From Achromobacter dolens (GTDB lineage Bacteria; Pseudomonadota; Gammaproteobacteria; Burkholderiales; Burkholderiaceae_B), in the NCBI RefSeq assembly GCF_902859745.1, contig NZ_CADIJW010000010.1:1-64000 (forward strand): a DNA stretch of 64,000 nucleotides. The letters run 5' to 3'. Each line of letters begins with the position of its first letter. Within the stretch, counting starts at the first letter, position 1. The notes beneath the pieces were generated by a model. The model ran no database searches and was not told the origin of the DNA. It saw nothing but the letters and a program-made list of their open reading frames with translations. Made by a program: the position numbers and the translations under genes. Positions 10,126 through 18,351 of this stretch are shown piece by piece.

Positions 10126-12099
10126 ATGTCCACACTACGCCGGCTGATCCTCTGCACCGCTCTCCTGACTGCCTTCATCCTGCTTGGCGCACAGGCGCTG
10201 GGGATGCTGGCCGCCCACCGTTATCTCAACACCCAGTTGGCCCAGCAGGGCCAGGCCGGCGCCAGCGCGCTGGCCTGGGCGCTGTCGCACGATCCGGGAG
10301 GCGTGCAGGACAAGCGTCAGTTGGCCGACGAGCTGTTCGGGGCCGGGATGTATGCGCTGGTGCGCATTTCCGGTGAGAACGGGGACACGGAGGCCGAACG
10401 CCGCGAACCCGCGCAGAAAGGGCAAGCGGGGGCTGCGCGCGACTGGCGCGACACCTGGCTATCCATGGACGCCCCCGCGGCCACCCGCCCCTATCTGGGG
10501 CCGGATGGCCGGCGCCTGGGCACGGTCACGGTGCAGGCGGACGCGCGGCCGGCGCGCGACACCCTGTGGCAAGGCGGCGTCCGTGTCATCGGCCTGAGCC
10601 TGGCCGCTGGCGTGTTCTGGACACTGTTCGCCGCCAACCTGATGCGCTGGCTCGAGGCGAAGACCGGGCGGCACGGCCTGGGCCGCGCCGGCCCACTGGC
10701 GCGGGGCGAAGCGGATAACCCGCAACCGCGCGGGCCCGCCGGCATCGACGAGGCGCTGCTCGATGCCCAGCGCAAGGCCGCCGCCACGGTGCAGGAACAG
10801 AACGCCCGCATCGAATCGCTCGAAAGCGAAATCCAGCGCGACGCCGTCACCCGGTTGCCAAACCGCAAGTATTTCATCGACCACTTCCGCCAGGCGCTGA
10901 CCGGCCAGGCGGCCGATACCGGCGGCCACATCCTGATGTTCCGGCAACGCGATCTGGCGCAGATCAACCGGCACCTGTCGCGCGCCTTCACAGACCAGTG
11001 GCTGCGCTCATCCGCCGACCGGCTGCGCAGGCTGGTGGACGCCAACGGCGGCGGCGCCATGACGCTGGCGCGGATCGGCGGTTCCGACTTCGCCCTGTTG
11101 ATGCCGCGCACGTCCGCCCCCCAGGCCGGCCTGCTGGCCGAACGGGTCCGGCATGAACTGCGCTCCTTGCGCGTGCCCATGGACAAGCACGGCTGGTGCC
11201 GCTGGGCGCTGGCGATGGCGGCCTTTACGCCCGACGACAACGTCAGCGACACGCTGGCCAGGCTCGATCACGCCCTGATGTGCGCCGAGAGCGCCGACGA
11301 TGACCAGATCGCCCCCGCCAGCCAGGCGCCCGACAGTACCCGCATCGGCGAATACAGTTGGCACGATGCGCTCTCCACGGCTCTGGAACAGCACCGCTTC
11401 TCGTTGACGGTGCAGGCGCTGACGGACGTGCGCGGGGATGTGCTGCATTACGAAGCGAGCCTGACGCTGCACGATAGCCGCGGCGCCGATCCGGTGCCGG
11501 CCGCGATCTTCATGCCGCCCGCGGTGCGCCTGGGCCTATCGGCCGAATGCGACATCCAGGCCGTGCGCCTGGGCCTGGACTGGCTCTACACCCACGACGC
11601 CGCGCTGACGGTGCACGTATCGCGCGCCTCGCTGGCGCAGGCCGCATTCCTGTCGCGGCTGGAACGCATGCTGGCGGACCGGCCGGCCCTGTCCCCGCGG
11701 CTGATCGTCGAAACGGACGCGGGCGCGCTGGTGGAATTGGGCGACGAAATGCGCCAACTGTGCCGCATCGTCACCGCGGCCGGCGGCCGTGTCGGCCTGT
11801 CGCGCCTGTCACGGCAATTCGGCGCGATGGAACACCTGCACGAATACCCCCTCTCGTACGTCAAGCTGTGTGGCGGCTTCATTACCGGCATTCTGCACAG
11901 CCCGGGCAGCCAGCACCTGGCCGCGACCGTCGTGGCGACCGCCGCCTCGCTCGGCATGTCGGTGTACGCTGAGGACGTTCCCGACGACGCCACCCGCGCC
12001 ACGCTTGAGAAAATCGGTGTCCACGCGATTCGCGGCGCTGTCGTAAACTTCGCCCGCGCGAACGACCACGCGCCTGACCAACAATGGGTTCCTAGTTGA
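10126..12099 (+). CDS. LapD-like c-di-GMP receptor with degenerate GGDEF and EAL domains
   Basis: 657 residues. Transmembrane helix at about 7-29, periplasmic domain about 30-150 (LapD/MoxY-like in length and position), second helix about 152-176, a coiled linker (about 205-240), GGDEF-like domain with GGSDF (318-322) and an EAL-like domain starting EASLTL (443-448). The EAL catalytic residues are replaced: EAL reads EAS, NLS reads VHVS, and DDFG is lost. Both enzymatic activities are therefore unlikely, and a receptor role by inside-out signalling is inferred from LapD. No LapG-type protease or large adhesin is next to it. The histidine kinase gene overlaps its stop codon. Confidence 0.75.
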   Translation: MSTLRRLILCTALLTAFILLGAQALGMLAAHRYLNTQLAQQGQAGASALAWALSHDPGGVQDKRQLADELFGAGMYALVRISGENGDTEAERREPAQKGQAGAARDWRDTWLSMDAPAATRPYLGPDGRRLGTVTVQADARPARDTLWQGGVRVIGLSLAAGVFWTLFAANLMRWLEAKTGRHGLGRAGPLARGEADNPQPRGPAGIDEALLDAQRKAAATVQEQNARIESLESEIQRDAVTRLPNRKYFIDHFRQALTGQAADTGGHILMFRQRDLAQINRHLSRAFTDQWLRSSADRLRRLVDANGGGAMTLARIGGSDFALLMPRTSAPQAGLLAERVRHELRSLRVPMDKHGWCRWALAMAAFTPDDNVSDTLARLDHALMCAESADDDQIAPASQAPDSTRIGEYSWHDALSTALEQHRFSLTVQALTDVRGDVLHYEASLTLHDSRGADPVPAAIFMPPAVRLGLSAECDIQAVRLGLDWLYTHDAALTVHVSRASLAQAAFLSRLERMLADRPALSPRLIVETDAGALVELGDEMRQLCRIVTAAGGRVGLSRLSRQFGAMEHLHEYPLSYVKLCGGFITGILHSPGSQHLAATVVATAASLGMSVYAEDVPDDATRATLEKIGVHAIRGAVVNFARANDHAPDQQWVPS

Positions 12100-13646
12100 C
12101 GGAAGGATTGTTTCTTCGCACCCTTTGGCGCTCGCGCCAATGCCGCGCTGACCGCGCGGCCGCCCAGCGCGCAGCGCGCTCCGCGTGGCCCGTATGGCCG
12201 GCAGGCCTGCTCTTGTGGCCCGGCGCGGCACTGGCCGACGCGCCCGGCCACGCATCTGCCGATTTGCTGATCGGCCTTACCGCCGGCATCGCGCTGGCCT
12301 GCGCCGTAGCCAGCGCCATCGCCTGGCTCTACACCCGCGCCGCGATCTACGGCGCCGGCCTGGCCTTCGCGCTGGTCGAGGGCATCCTGCGCACCCAACC
12401 GACACTGTTCCCGGCGGGCGCGCTGCAGGCGGGCTCGTACGCGGCGTTGCTGGCCATGTCCGTTTCTCTCATCGCTGCGGGCCAGCCGGGCGCCGCGCGC
12501 CTGGTCACCGCCTGCCGCTGGACTTGCATCGGGCTGACCGGACTGGCGGCGCTGGCGCTGATCTTCGTCTATGACTCCGATGACGGCATGATGCCCACCC
12601 TGATCGCCGGCGCCGGAGCCGCCGCCAGCGTGGTGCTGGCGGCCTGGTTTCTGGCCGTCGCCGCCCGCCCCTGTCCGCGCCGCGCCGCGACGCTGGCGCT
12701 GGGCGCGGTACATCTGTCATCGGCCTGGATCCTGGCCCACGACGCCTGGTCCGGGTCGACGGACGGCGGGCCGGTGATGCCGCTGGCGCGGCTGCTCCTG
12801 GCGCTGGCCGCCTTGCTGCTGGCGGGACTGGAACGGCGGACGCAGGCGGATCCCGCCCGCCAGCAAACGGACGATGCCCAGCAGTTGGTCCAGGGCGAAT
12901 TGCGGCTGGTGGAAATGACGGGCGCGCTGGACGCCCAACGGCAGATGAACGCCCTGATCTCCCACGAACTGCGCGCCCCGCTAGCCACCATCAGCGCGGC
13001 GGCGCAGTCCCTGGACATGATCCTGTCGGGCAGCGGTGAAGCCGTCGACAACCGGCTGGCGCGGATCCACCGCTCGGTGACCCGCATGACGGAACTGATG
13101 GAACAATTGCTGAACCAGGACCGGCTCGGCGAACAGGCCTGGACTCCGCGCGGCGAGCAGACCGACATGTCCGAGCTGGCGGGCGACGTCGTCGCGGCCA
13201 TGCAACCCGATACCGCCCACGCGCTGCGGCTGCAGGCCGGCGGCGCGCCGCTGCCCGTCTATTGCGACCGCGCGCTGACGAGCGTGGTGGTGCGCAACCT
13301 CATCCACAACGCCATCAAGTACTCGCCCGCCAGTGAGCCGATCCGGATCGAGACGGGCGAAACCGAGGCGCAGGGCGTGCCGATGGCCTGGGTGGCCGTG
13401 ACCGATCGCGGCCCCGGCATTGGCGTGGAGGAACAGGCCCGCATCTTCGAGCCGCGCTTTCGCCGCGCGGCCCATCGCGAAACCCAGGGCATGGGCATCG
13501 GCCTGTATCTGGCGCGACGCATCTGCCAGAGCCAGGGCGGCTCGCTGGTCATGCACAGCGAAGTGGGCGTGGGGACGCGTTTCGTCATCACCCTGCCCGC
13601 CCGGCCTCCCGAGCCCGATGCGCAGGCTCAGGCCGCGAACACGTAA
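12096..13646 (+). CDS. Multi-pass membrane sensor histidine kinase
   Basis: 516 residues with seven or more hydrophobic helices between residues about 35 and 245, resembling 7TM sensor kinases rather than kinases with a periplasmic sensor loop. A HisKA domain follows (His290 in SHELRAPL), then HATPase_c with N-box NLIHNAIKYSP, DRGPGIG and GMGIGLYLA. The first possible start is TTG at 12096 overlapping the upstream TGA (TTGA). No clear Shine-Dalgarno sequence precedes it, so the start is uncertain. Coupling to the LapD-like gene suggests they act together. The likely partner regulator is convergent and overlaps by 19 bp. Confidence 0.85.
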   Translation: MTEGLFLRTLWRSRQCRADRAAAQRAARSAWPVWPAGLLLWPGAALADAPGHASADLLIGLTAGIALACAVASAIAWLYTRAAIYGAGLAFALVEGILRTQPTLFPAGALQAGSYAALLAMSVSLIAAGQPGAARLVTACRWTCIGLTGLAALALIFVYDSDDGMMPTLIAGAGAAASVVLAAWFLAVAARPCPRRAATLALGAVHLSSAWILAHDAWSGSTDGGPVMPLARLLLALAALLLAGLERRTQADPARQQTDDAQQLVQGELRLVEMTGALDAQRQMNALISHELRAPLATISAAAQSLDMILSGSGEAVDNRLARIHRSVTRMTELMEQLLNQDRLGEQAWTPRGEQTDMSELAGDVVAAMQPDTAHALRLQAGGAPLPVYCDRALTSVVVRNLIHNAIKYSPASEPIRIETGETEAQGVPMAWVAVTDRGPGIGVEEQARIFEPRFRRAAHRETQGMGIGLYLARRICQSQGGSLVMHSEVGVGTRFVITLPARPPEPDAQAQAANT

Positions 13647-14404
13647 CCCTGGCCGCGCACCGACAGCACCGGCAGCTTCAGCCCGGCGCTCTGCGCCTTG
13701 GCGCGCAGCCGGCTCACCAGCACGTCGATACGCCGCAGCTCGAACCCGCCCGGGCTGTCCGGCAGGAACAGCTCGGCCAGGGCCTGTCGGCTGACCGCCG
13801 AACCGGCCGCATCCATCAACGCCATGAGAAAGGTCCGTTCCTGGGCGCTCAGGTGCAGCGATGCGCCGTCCGGCGCCACCAGGATCCAGCCGCCATCCTG
13901 CAGCGACCAGGAGGTGTCGGCAGCCGCCGCGCGGGTCTCGGCGTCGGCCGGACGCGGCGCCTTGGCCAGGCGCATGCGGCGCGCCAGGCTGCGGATGACG
14001 GAACTGAGCTCCAGCAGGTCGACGGGCTTGGTCATGTAGACATCGGCGCCGCCTTCCAGGCCGCGCACCCGATCCTCGAGCGCGCTGCGGCCCGTCAGCA
14101 TGACGATCCCCACCGGACTCAACGCGCGCAGGCGCGTCGCGACGGAAAAACCGTCCTCTCCAGGAAGATGGGCGTCAAGTATGACGATATCGCAGGGTTG
14201 CTCCTGCAAGCGACGGTAGAACGCCGCGGCATTGTCACAGGCGAACGCCACACGGAAACCGTACCCGCCCAGGCCCAACGCCAACTCCTCCCGGAAGTCC
14301 GCATCATCCTCAAGCAGGCCGATACACAGCAAACCATCTGCGCCAGGCATATTCAGAGTGCTTTTATATTGAAAATTGTCGACAAATGCCCCAGTGACAG
14401 GCAT
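13628..14404 (-). CDS. OmpR/PhoB-family response regulator
   Basis: 258 residues from ATG 14404, which has AGGA four bases upstream; an alternative ATG at 14350 would give 240 residues beginning right at the receiver domain. The receiver has LEDD (acid pocket), phospho-acceptor Asp77 in VILDAHLPGEDG, the MLTGRS threonine and the TKPVD lysine. A C-terminal winged helix follows (LSAQERTFLMALM to RRIDVLVSRLRAK and VRGQGYVFAA). It probably receives phosphate from the convergent histidine kinase. Confidence 0.88.
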   Translation of the reverse strand: MPVTGAFVDNFQYKSTLNMPGADGLLCIGLLEDDADFREELALGLGGYGFRVAFACDNAAAFYRRLQEQPCDIVILDAHLPGEDGFSVATRLRALSPVGIVMLTGRSALEDRVRGLEGGADVYMTKPVDLLELSSVIRSLARRMRLAKAPRPADAETRAAAADTSWSLQDGGWILVAPDGASLHLSAQERTFLMALMDAAGSAVSRQALAELFLPDSPGGFELRRIDVLVSRLRAKAQSAGLKLPVLSVRGQGYVFAA

Positions 14405-14566
14405 GCCATCCTGAGTGTCCCGCAGGCGACAATCTTACGACTTTTACAATGGAAACGAATGTTTGCAGAGAAAAAAACCGCGATTTTTCGTCTCAATGCG
14501 CCAATTTTCTGCGTTTTACGCCCTCAAAATGGCCGCTTTGTCATCAATACGCGCGCGCAGCGAACA

Positions 14567-16054
14567 TCAGGATGAACAGCTGACCTCGATGCCGTTGGCC
14601 CAGTCCGGCGGCAGGCTGGCGTACTTTTCGTAGCCAGCGCGGGCCGTGAACGGCTCGCGCAGCAACGTCATCAGCGTCTCGATTTCGCCCGCGTCGCCCG
14701 TCTTGGCGGCGCGGATCGCCTCCTCGGCCAGGTGATTGCGCAATACATATAGGGGGTTGACCCGATTCATGGCCTCGGCCACCTCGGTCGCCGGACGTCC
14801 GTCCTGCGCGTGGCGCGCCAGCAGGCGATCGAGCCAGCCCGCGGCCGCCTCGCGGTCGATGAACAGATCCTGGAATGGCGCGCGGTTGCCAGACACAGCA
14901 TCCGCCAGCCGCCGCCAGGCCAGCGTGAAATCGGCCTGGTTGGCGTCCATCAGCTTGAGCAGGTCGTCCAGCAGCGGCTCATCCGCCGGGCGCCAGGCCG
15001 CCAGGCCCATCTTGGCGCCCATGCGGTCATGAAACGCGCGCGTGAACACGCCCTCGAATTCGTCCAGCACCGCGCGCAGGGCGTCGACATCCTGCACCAG
15101 CGTATGCAGGCTGCCGCCCAGCCGGTAGAGATTCCACAGCGCCACGGACGGCTGGCGGTTCCAGGAATAGCGGCCCTCGGAATCGGAATGGTTGCAGACA
15201 TGGCCAAGCCGGAAGCCGTCCATGAAACCGTAAGGGCCGTAATCCAGGGTCAGCCCCAGGATGGACATGTTGTCGGTGTTCATGACGCCATGGCAGAACC
15301 CCACGGCCTGCCAGTCCGCCATCAGCAGCGCGGTGCGGCGGGTGACCTCGCGCAGCAGGCGCACGTAGGGCGCGGTGTCGCTTGGCGCCTCGCCGGCGGG
15401 CACGGCACGGCATTCGGGGTAGTAGCGGTCGATGACATAGTCGGCCAGCGTCTTGAGCAGGTCCGGCTGACGGCGCGAAGACCAGTGCTCGAACGAGCCG
15501 AATCGCACGAAGCTGGGCGACATGCGCGTCACGATGGCCGCCGTTTCCACGGTTTCGCGCCAAACCGGGTCGTCCGAGGCCACCAGCGCCAGTGCGCGGG
15601 TGGTCGGAATGCCCAGGCCGTGCATCGCTTCGCTGGCGAGGTATTCGCGCACCGACGAGCGCAGCACCGCGCGGCCATCGCCCATCCGCGAATACGGCGT
15701 CTTGCCGGCGCCCTTGAGCTGCAATTCCCAAGCCCCCGCCGGCCCCCGCACCTCGCCCAGCAGGTGGGCGCGGCCATCGCCCAACTGTCCGGCCCACACG
15801 CCGAACTGGTGGCCGCTGTAGACCGCCGCCAGGGTGTCGCCGCCTGGCAGCGGCTGCGCCCCGGAAAACACCCGCAGGAATTCCGGCGTCCGCAGCGCGG
15901 CCGGGTCCAGCCCGATCAACGCGGCGGCCTCGGCATTGGCATGCAGCAGCCGCGGATTGTTCAGCGGTTGCGGCTCCAGCCGCGTATAGAACGCGGCCGG
16001 CAGCGCCGCGAACGAGTTGACGGCTTGCAGTTCGGACAGGGAATGGGCGCTCAT
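14567..16054 (-). CDS. selO: SelO protein adenylyltransferase (YdiU/UPF0061)
   Basis: 495-residue pseudokinase-fold enzyme that transfers AMP from ATP to Ser/Thr/Tyr of target proteins, shown for bacterial SelO in redox stress. Visible: SGHQFGVWAGQLGDGRA, GELQLKGAGKTPYSR-like nucleotide loop (WELQLKGAGKTPYSR), GVMNTDNMSILGLTLDYGPYGFMD. The C terminus is SCSS: the eukaryotic selenocysteine position is a serine, as in E. coli. The ATG at 16054 overlaps the DUF2069 stop (ATGA), so translation is probably coupled. Confidence 0.95.
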   Translation of the reverse strand: MSAHSLSELQAVNSFAALPAAFYTRLEPQPLNNPRLLHANAEAAALIGLDPAALRTPEFLRVFSGAQPLPGGDTLAAVYSGHQFGVWAGQLGDGRAHLLGEVRGPAGAWELQLKGAGKTPYSRMGDGRAVLRSSVREYLASEAMHGLGIPTTRALALVASDDPVWRETVETAAIVTRMSPSFVRFGSFEHWSSRRQPDLLKTLADYVIDRYYPECRAVPAGEAPSDTAPYVRLLREVTRRTALLMADWQAVGFCHGVMNTDNMSILGLTLDYGPYGFMDGFRLGHVCNHSDSEGRYSWNRQPSVALWNLYRLGGSLHTLVQDVDALRAVLDEFEGVFTRAFHDRMGAKMGLAAWRPADEPLLDDLLKLMDANQADFTLAWRRLADAVSGNRAPFQDLFIDREAAAGWLDRLLARHAQDGRPATEVAEAMNRVNPLYVLRNHLAEEAIRAAKTGDAGEIETLMTLLREPFTARAGYEKYASLPPDWANGIEVSCSS

Positions 16055-16422
16055 GCGCGTTGGCTCCTGGCGGCCCGCTTGGCCGGCCGCACGTAGAAAA
16101 TGGCGCTGACGAAGAACAGCGTCGACAGCAGGATCTCGCCCCACGCCATCAATACCGACAGCGGCGCCGGATCCGACATGGCGCGCACCACGCCCTCCAT
16201 CAGGTAGAGCAGCGACAGCATTGAGGCCCACTGATACGTATAGAGGTTGCCGCGCACGACGCCGCGCAGCGGCAGCACCAGCGGCAAGGCCTTGAGCAGC
16301 ATCCAGGAACCGCCCGGGCGCAGCGGCGCCACCAGCGTTTCCCAGGTGACGCACAGCACGATCAGGGCGAACAGCGACACCGAGGCCGCCAGGCGCAAGC
16401 GGGGGTTGAGTTCAGGGTTCAT
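16051..16422 (-). CDS. DUF2069 membrane protein
   Basis: 123 residues, about four hydrophobic helices (LAASVSLFALIVLCVTW, LLKALPLVLPLRG, YQWASMLSLLYLMEG, GEILLSTLFFVSAIFYV). It matches the small DUF2069 inner-membrane family of unknown function. ATG at 16422; the divergent yihY start is only 17 bp away, so its promoter must lie within yihY coding sequence. It overlaps selO by 4 bp. Confidence 0.8.
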   Translation of the reverse strand: MNPELNPRLRLAASVSLFALIVLCVTWETLVAPLRPGGSWMLLKALPLVLPLRGVVRGNLYTYQWASMLSLLYLMEGVVRAMSDPAPLSVLMAWGEILLSTLFFVSAIFYVRPAKRAARSQRA

Positions 16423-16439
16423 GCTGCTATTATCGCCTG

Positions 16440-17753
16440 ATGAACCGCCCCGCCGAGCCTGCCGCCGCCTCGCCGGCGGCCCCCGAGTCCCCGCCCCCGC
16501 GCGCATCGTGGGCGGCGCGGGTCGGGCGTGCCTTTGTCTTCACCGCGCAGCGCGCCGACGAGGAAAAGCTGCTGCAGGTCGCCTCCAGCCTCACCTTCAC
16601 CACGGTGCTGGCGATCGTGCCGATGCTGGCCGTGGTGCTGTCGCTGTTCACGGCCTTCCCGGTGTTCCAGGAGTTCCGGGTAGCGCTCGAGGACTTCCTC
16701 GCCAACAGCCTGATGCCGCCGTCCGTCTCGGACAACATCATGGAGTACCTGAACCAGTTCGCCCGCCAGGCCTCGCGCCTGACCGCGATTGGCGGCGCGT
16801 TCCTGCTGGTGACCTCGCTGCTGCTGATCATGACGATCGACACGGCTTTCAACGACATCTGGCATGTCACCCGGCAGCGCCCGCTGCCGCAGCGGGCGCT
16901 GGTCTACTGGGCCGTCATCACGCTGGGGCCGGTGGTGGCCGGCGCCAGCCTCTGGGCCACCTCGTTCGTGGCGCGCGAATCGCTGGGACTGGTGCGCGAC
17001 GTGCCGGAAATCGTCAGCGTGGCCATCTCGTTCATTCCGCTGGTGCTGACGGCCCTGGGCTTCGCCGCCCTGTTCATGGTGGTGCCGAACCGCCAGGTGC
17101 TGTGGCGCGACGCCCTCATTGGCGGCTGCGTCACGGCGATCGCGCTGGAAGTCATGAAGTCGGCCTTCGCCTACTACCTGACGCGGTTTCCCACCTATAC
17201 CGTCATCTACGGCGCGTTCGCCACGCTGCCGATCTTCCTGTTGTGGATCTATCTGTCCTGGCTGGCGGTGCTGCTGGGCGCCACCCTGGCGGCCAGCGCG
17301 CCGCTGATCCGCCTGGGACGCTGGGAATTCAACCGTTATGCCGGCGCCCCCTTCGTCGATGCGCTGGACGTGCTGCGCGTGTTGCGCCGCGCCCAGTCCC
17401 GCACGCCCCCCGGCCTGCCGGCCGGTCAACTGGCCTCGAAACTGAAACTGCACCAGGACGAACTGAACGATGTCCTGGAGACGCTGTGTGACATGAACCT
17501 GGTTACACGCACCCCGGACGATCTCTGGGTGCTGACCTGCGACGCCCGCGAGACCTCGCTGGCGCCGGTGGTAGACCGTTTCCTGCTCGATCGCGGCCAG
17601 CCGCGGGTGCGCGACGATGGTGAAATCCTGCGGGTCGCGGCAGCCGTGATTTCCCGGGAAAATGCGCCCGTGCTGGAAGAAGTCTGCGGAGAAGCGCAAA
17701 ATACCGGAAATGGCGTCGCCCCGGTATTGCAGCTGGAAGCGAACAAGAAATAG
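16440..17753 (+). CDS. yihY: YihY/BrkB-family inner-membrane protein with C-terminal winged helix
   Basis: 437 residues. After a Pro/Ala-rich N terminus (1-25) come six hydrophobic helices with the family sequence ASSLTFTTVLAIVPMLAVVLS and, near the end of the membrane part, TVIYGAFATLPIFLLWIYLSW. The family was once called ribonuclease BN, but that assignment is known to be wrong; function is unknown. Residues about 310-420 form an extra cytoplasmic winged-helix-like domain (LPAGQLASKLKLHQDELNDV, LVTRTPDDLWVLT), longer than the E. coli protein. ATG at 16440. Confidence 0.88.
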   Translation: MNRPAEPAAASPAAPESPPPRASWAARVGRAFVFTAQRADEEKLLQVASSLTFTTVLAIVPMLAVVLSLFTAFPVFQEFRVALEDFLANSLMPPSVSDNIMEYLNQFARQASRLTAIGGAFLLVTSLLLIMTIDTAFNDIWHVTRQRPLPQRALVYWAVITLGPVVAGASLWATSFVARESLGLVRDVPEIVSVAISFIPLVLTALGFAALFMVVPNRQVLWRDALIGGCVTAIALEVMKSAFAYYLTRFPTYTVIYGAFATLPIFLLWIYLSWLAVLLGATLAASAPLIRLGRWEFNRYAGAPFVDALDVLRVLRRAQSRTPPGLPAGQLASKLKLHQDELNDVLETLCDMNLVTRTPDDLWVLTCDARETSLAPVVDRFLLDRGQPRVRDDGEILRVAAAVISRENAPVLEEVCGEAQNTGNGVAPVLQLEANKK

Positions 17754-17784
17754 CAATCAGGGCACCACCGCCCAGGAGAAACCG

Positions 17785-18243
17785 ATGTTGAAGGTCAGCG
17801 AGATTCTGCGCGTCAAGGGAGACACGCTTTACACGGCATCGCCGGACATGCCCGTGTCCCAGGCCGTGCAAACCATGAGCGAGCAGGATATCGGCTCGCT
17901 CGTCATCATGGAATTCGGCACGCTGGTCGGCATGCTGACGTTCCGCGAGATCATCCGCCACATGCACGCGCATGGCGGCGCGGGCGAAACCACCATCCGT
18001 TCCATCATGGACGACGCGCCGGTCAGCGTATCGCCCAACACCAGCGCCGACGAAGTGCAGCGCCTGATGCTCGAAAAGCACGCGCGCTACATCCCGGTCA
18101 TGGACGGCCCCACGCTGATGGGCGTGATTTCGTTCTACGACATGGCCCAGGCCATCGTGGCGGCCCAGCAGTTCGAAAACAACATGCTCAAGGCCTACAT
18201 CCGCGACTGGCCCGCCGAAAGCGCGGAGTCGACCCAGTCCTGA
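17785..18243 (+). CDS. CBS-domain pair protein
   Basis: 152 residues made of two CBS motifs: about 1-68 (ASPDMPVSQAVQTMSEQDIG, GTLVGMLTFREIIRH) and about 75-130 (VSPNTSADEVQRLMLEKHAR, GVISFYDMAQAIV). Such stand-alone pairs bind adenosyl ligands and act as energy or ligand sensors; the partner is unknown. ATG at 17785 with AGGAGA seven bases upstream. It follows yihY by 31 bp and is probably cotranscribed. Confidence 0.9.
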   Translation: MLKVSEILRVKGDTLYTASPDMPVSQAVQTMSEQDIGSLVIMEFGTLVGMLTFREIIRHMHAHGGAGETTIRSIMDDAPVSVSPNTSADEVQRLMLEKHARYIPVMDGPTLMGVISFYDMAQAIVAAQQFENNMLKAYIRDWPAESAESTQS

Positions 18244-18292
18244 GCCACCGGCGGGCGGCGTCATCGCCGGCCCGCGGCGATCGTCCAATGGA

Positions 18293-18328
18293 CAACGCCC
18301 AGGCGACCTCGCGGCCGCCTGGGCGTTG
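18293..18328. terminator. Bidirectional hairpin between CBS gene and dusA
   Basis: Perfect 13-bp arms CAACGCCCAGGCG (18293-18305) and CGCCTGGGCGTTG (18316-18328) with a 10-nt loop, located between convergent stops. There is no long T tract on either side. Confidence 0.6.
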
Positions 18329-18351
18329 TTGCATTCAGGAGGGAGGCGCGT

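Noticed and set aside
16440-17753. Ribonuclease BN
   Set aside because: The old rbn label for yihY is known to be incorrect; the protein is a membrane protein without nuclease motifs.
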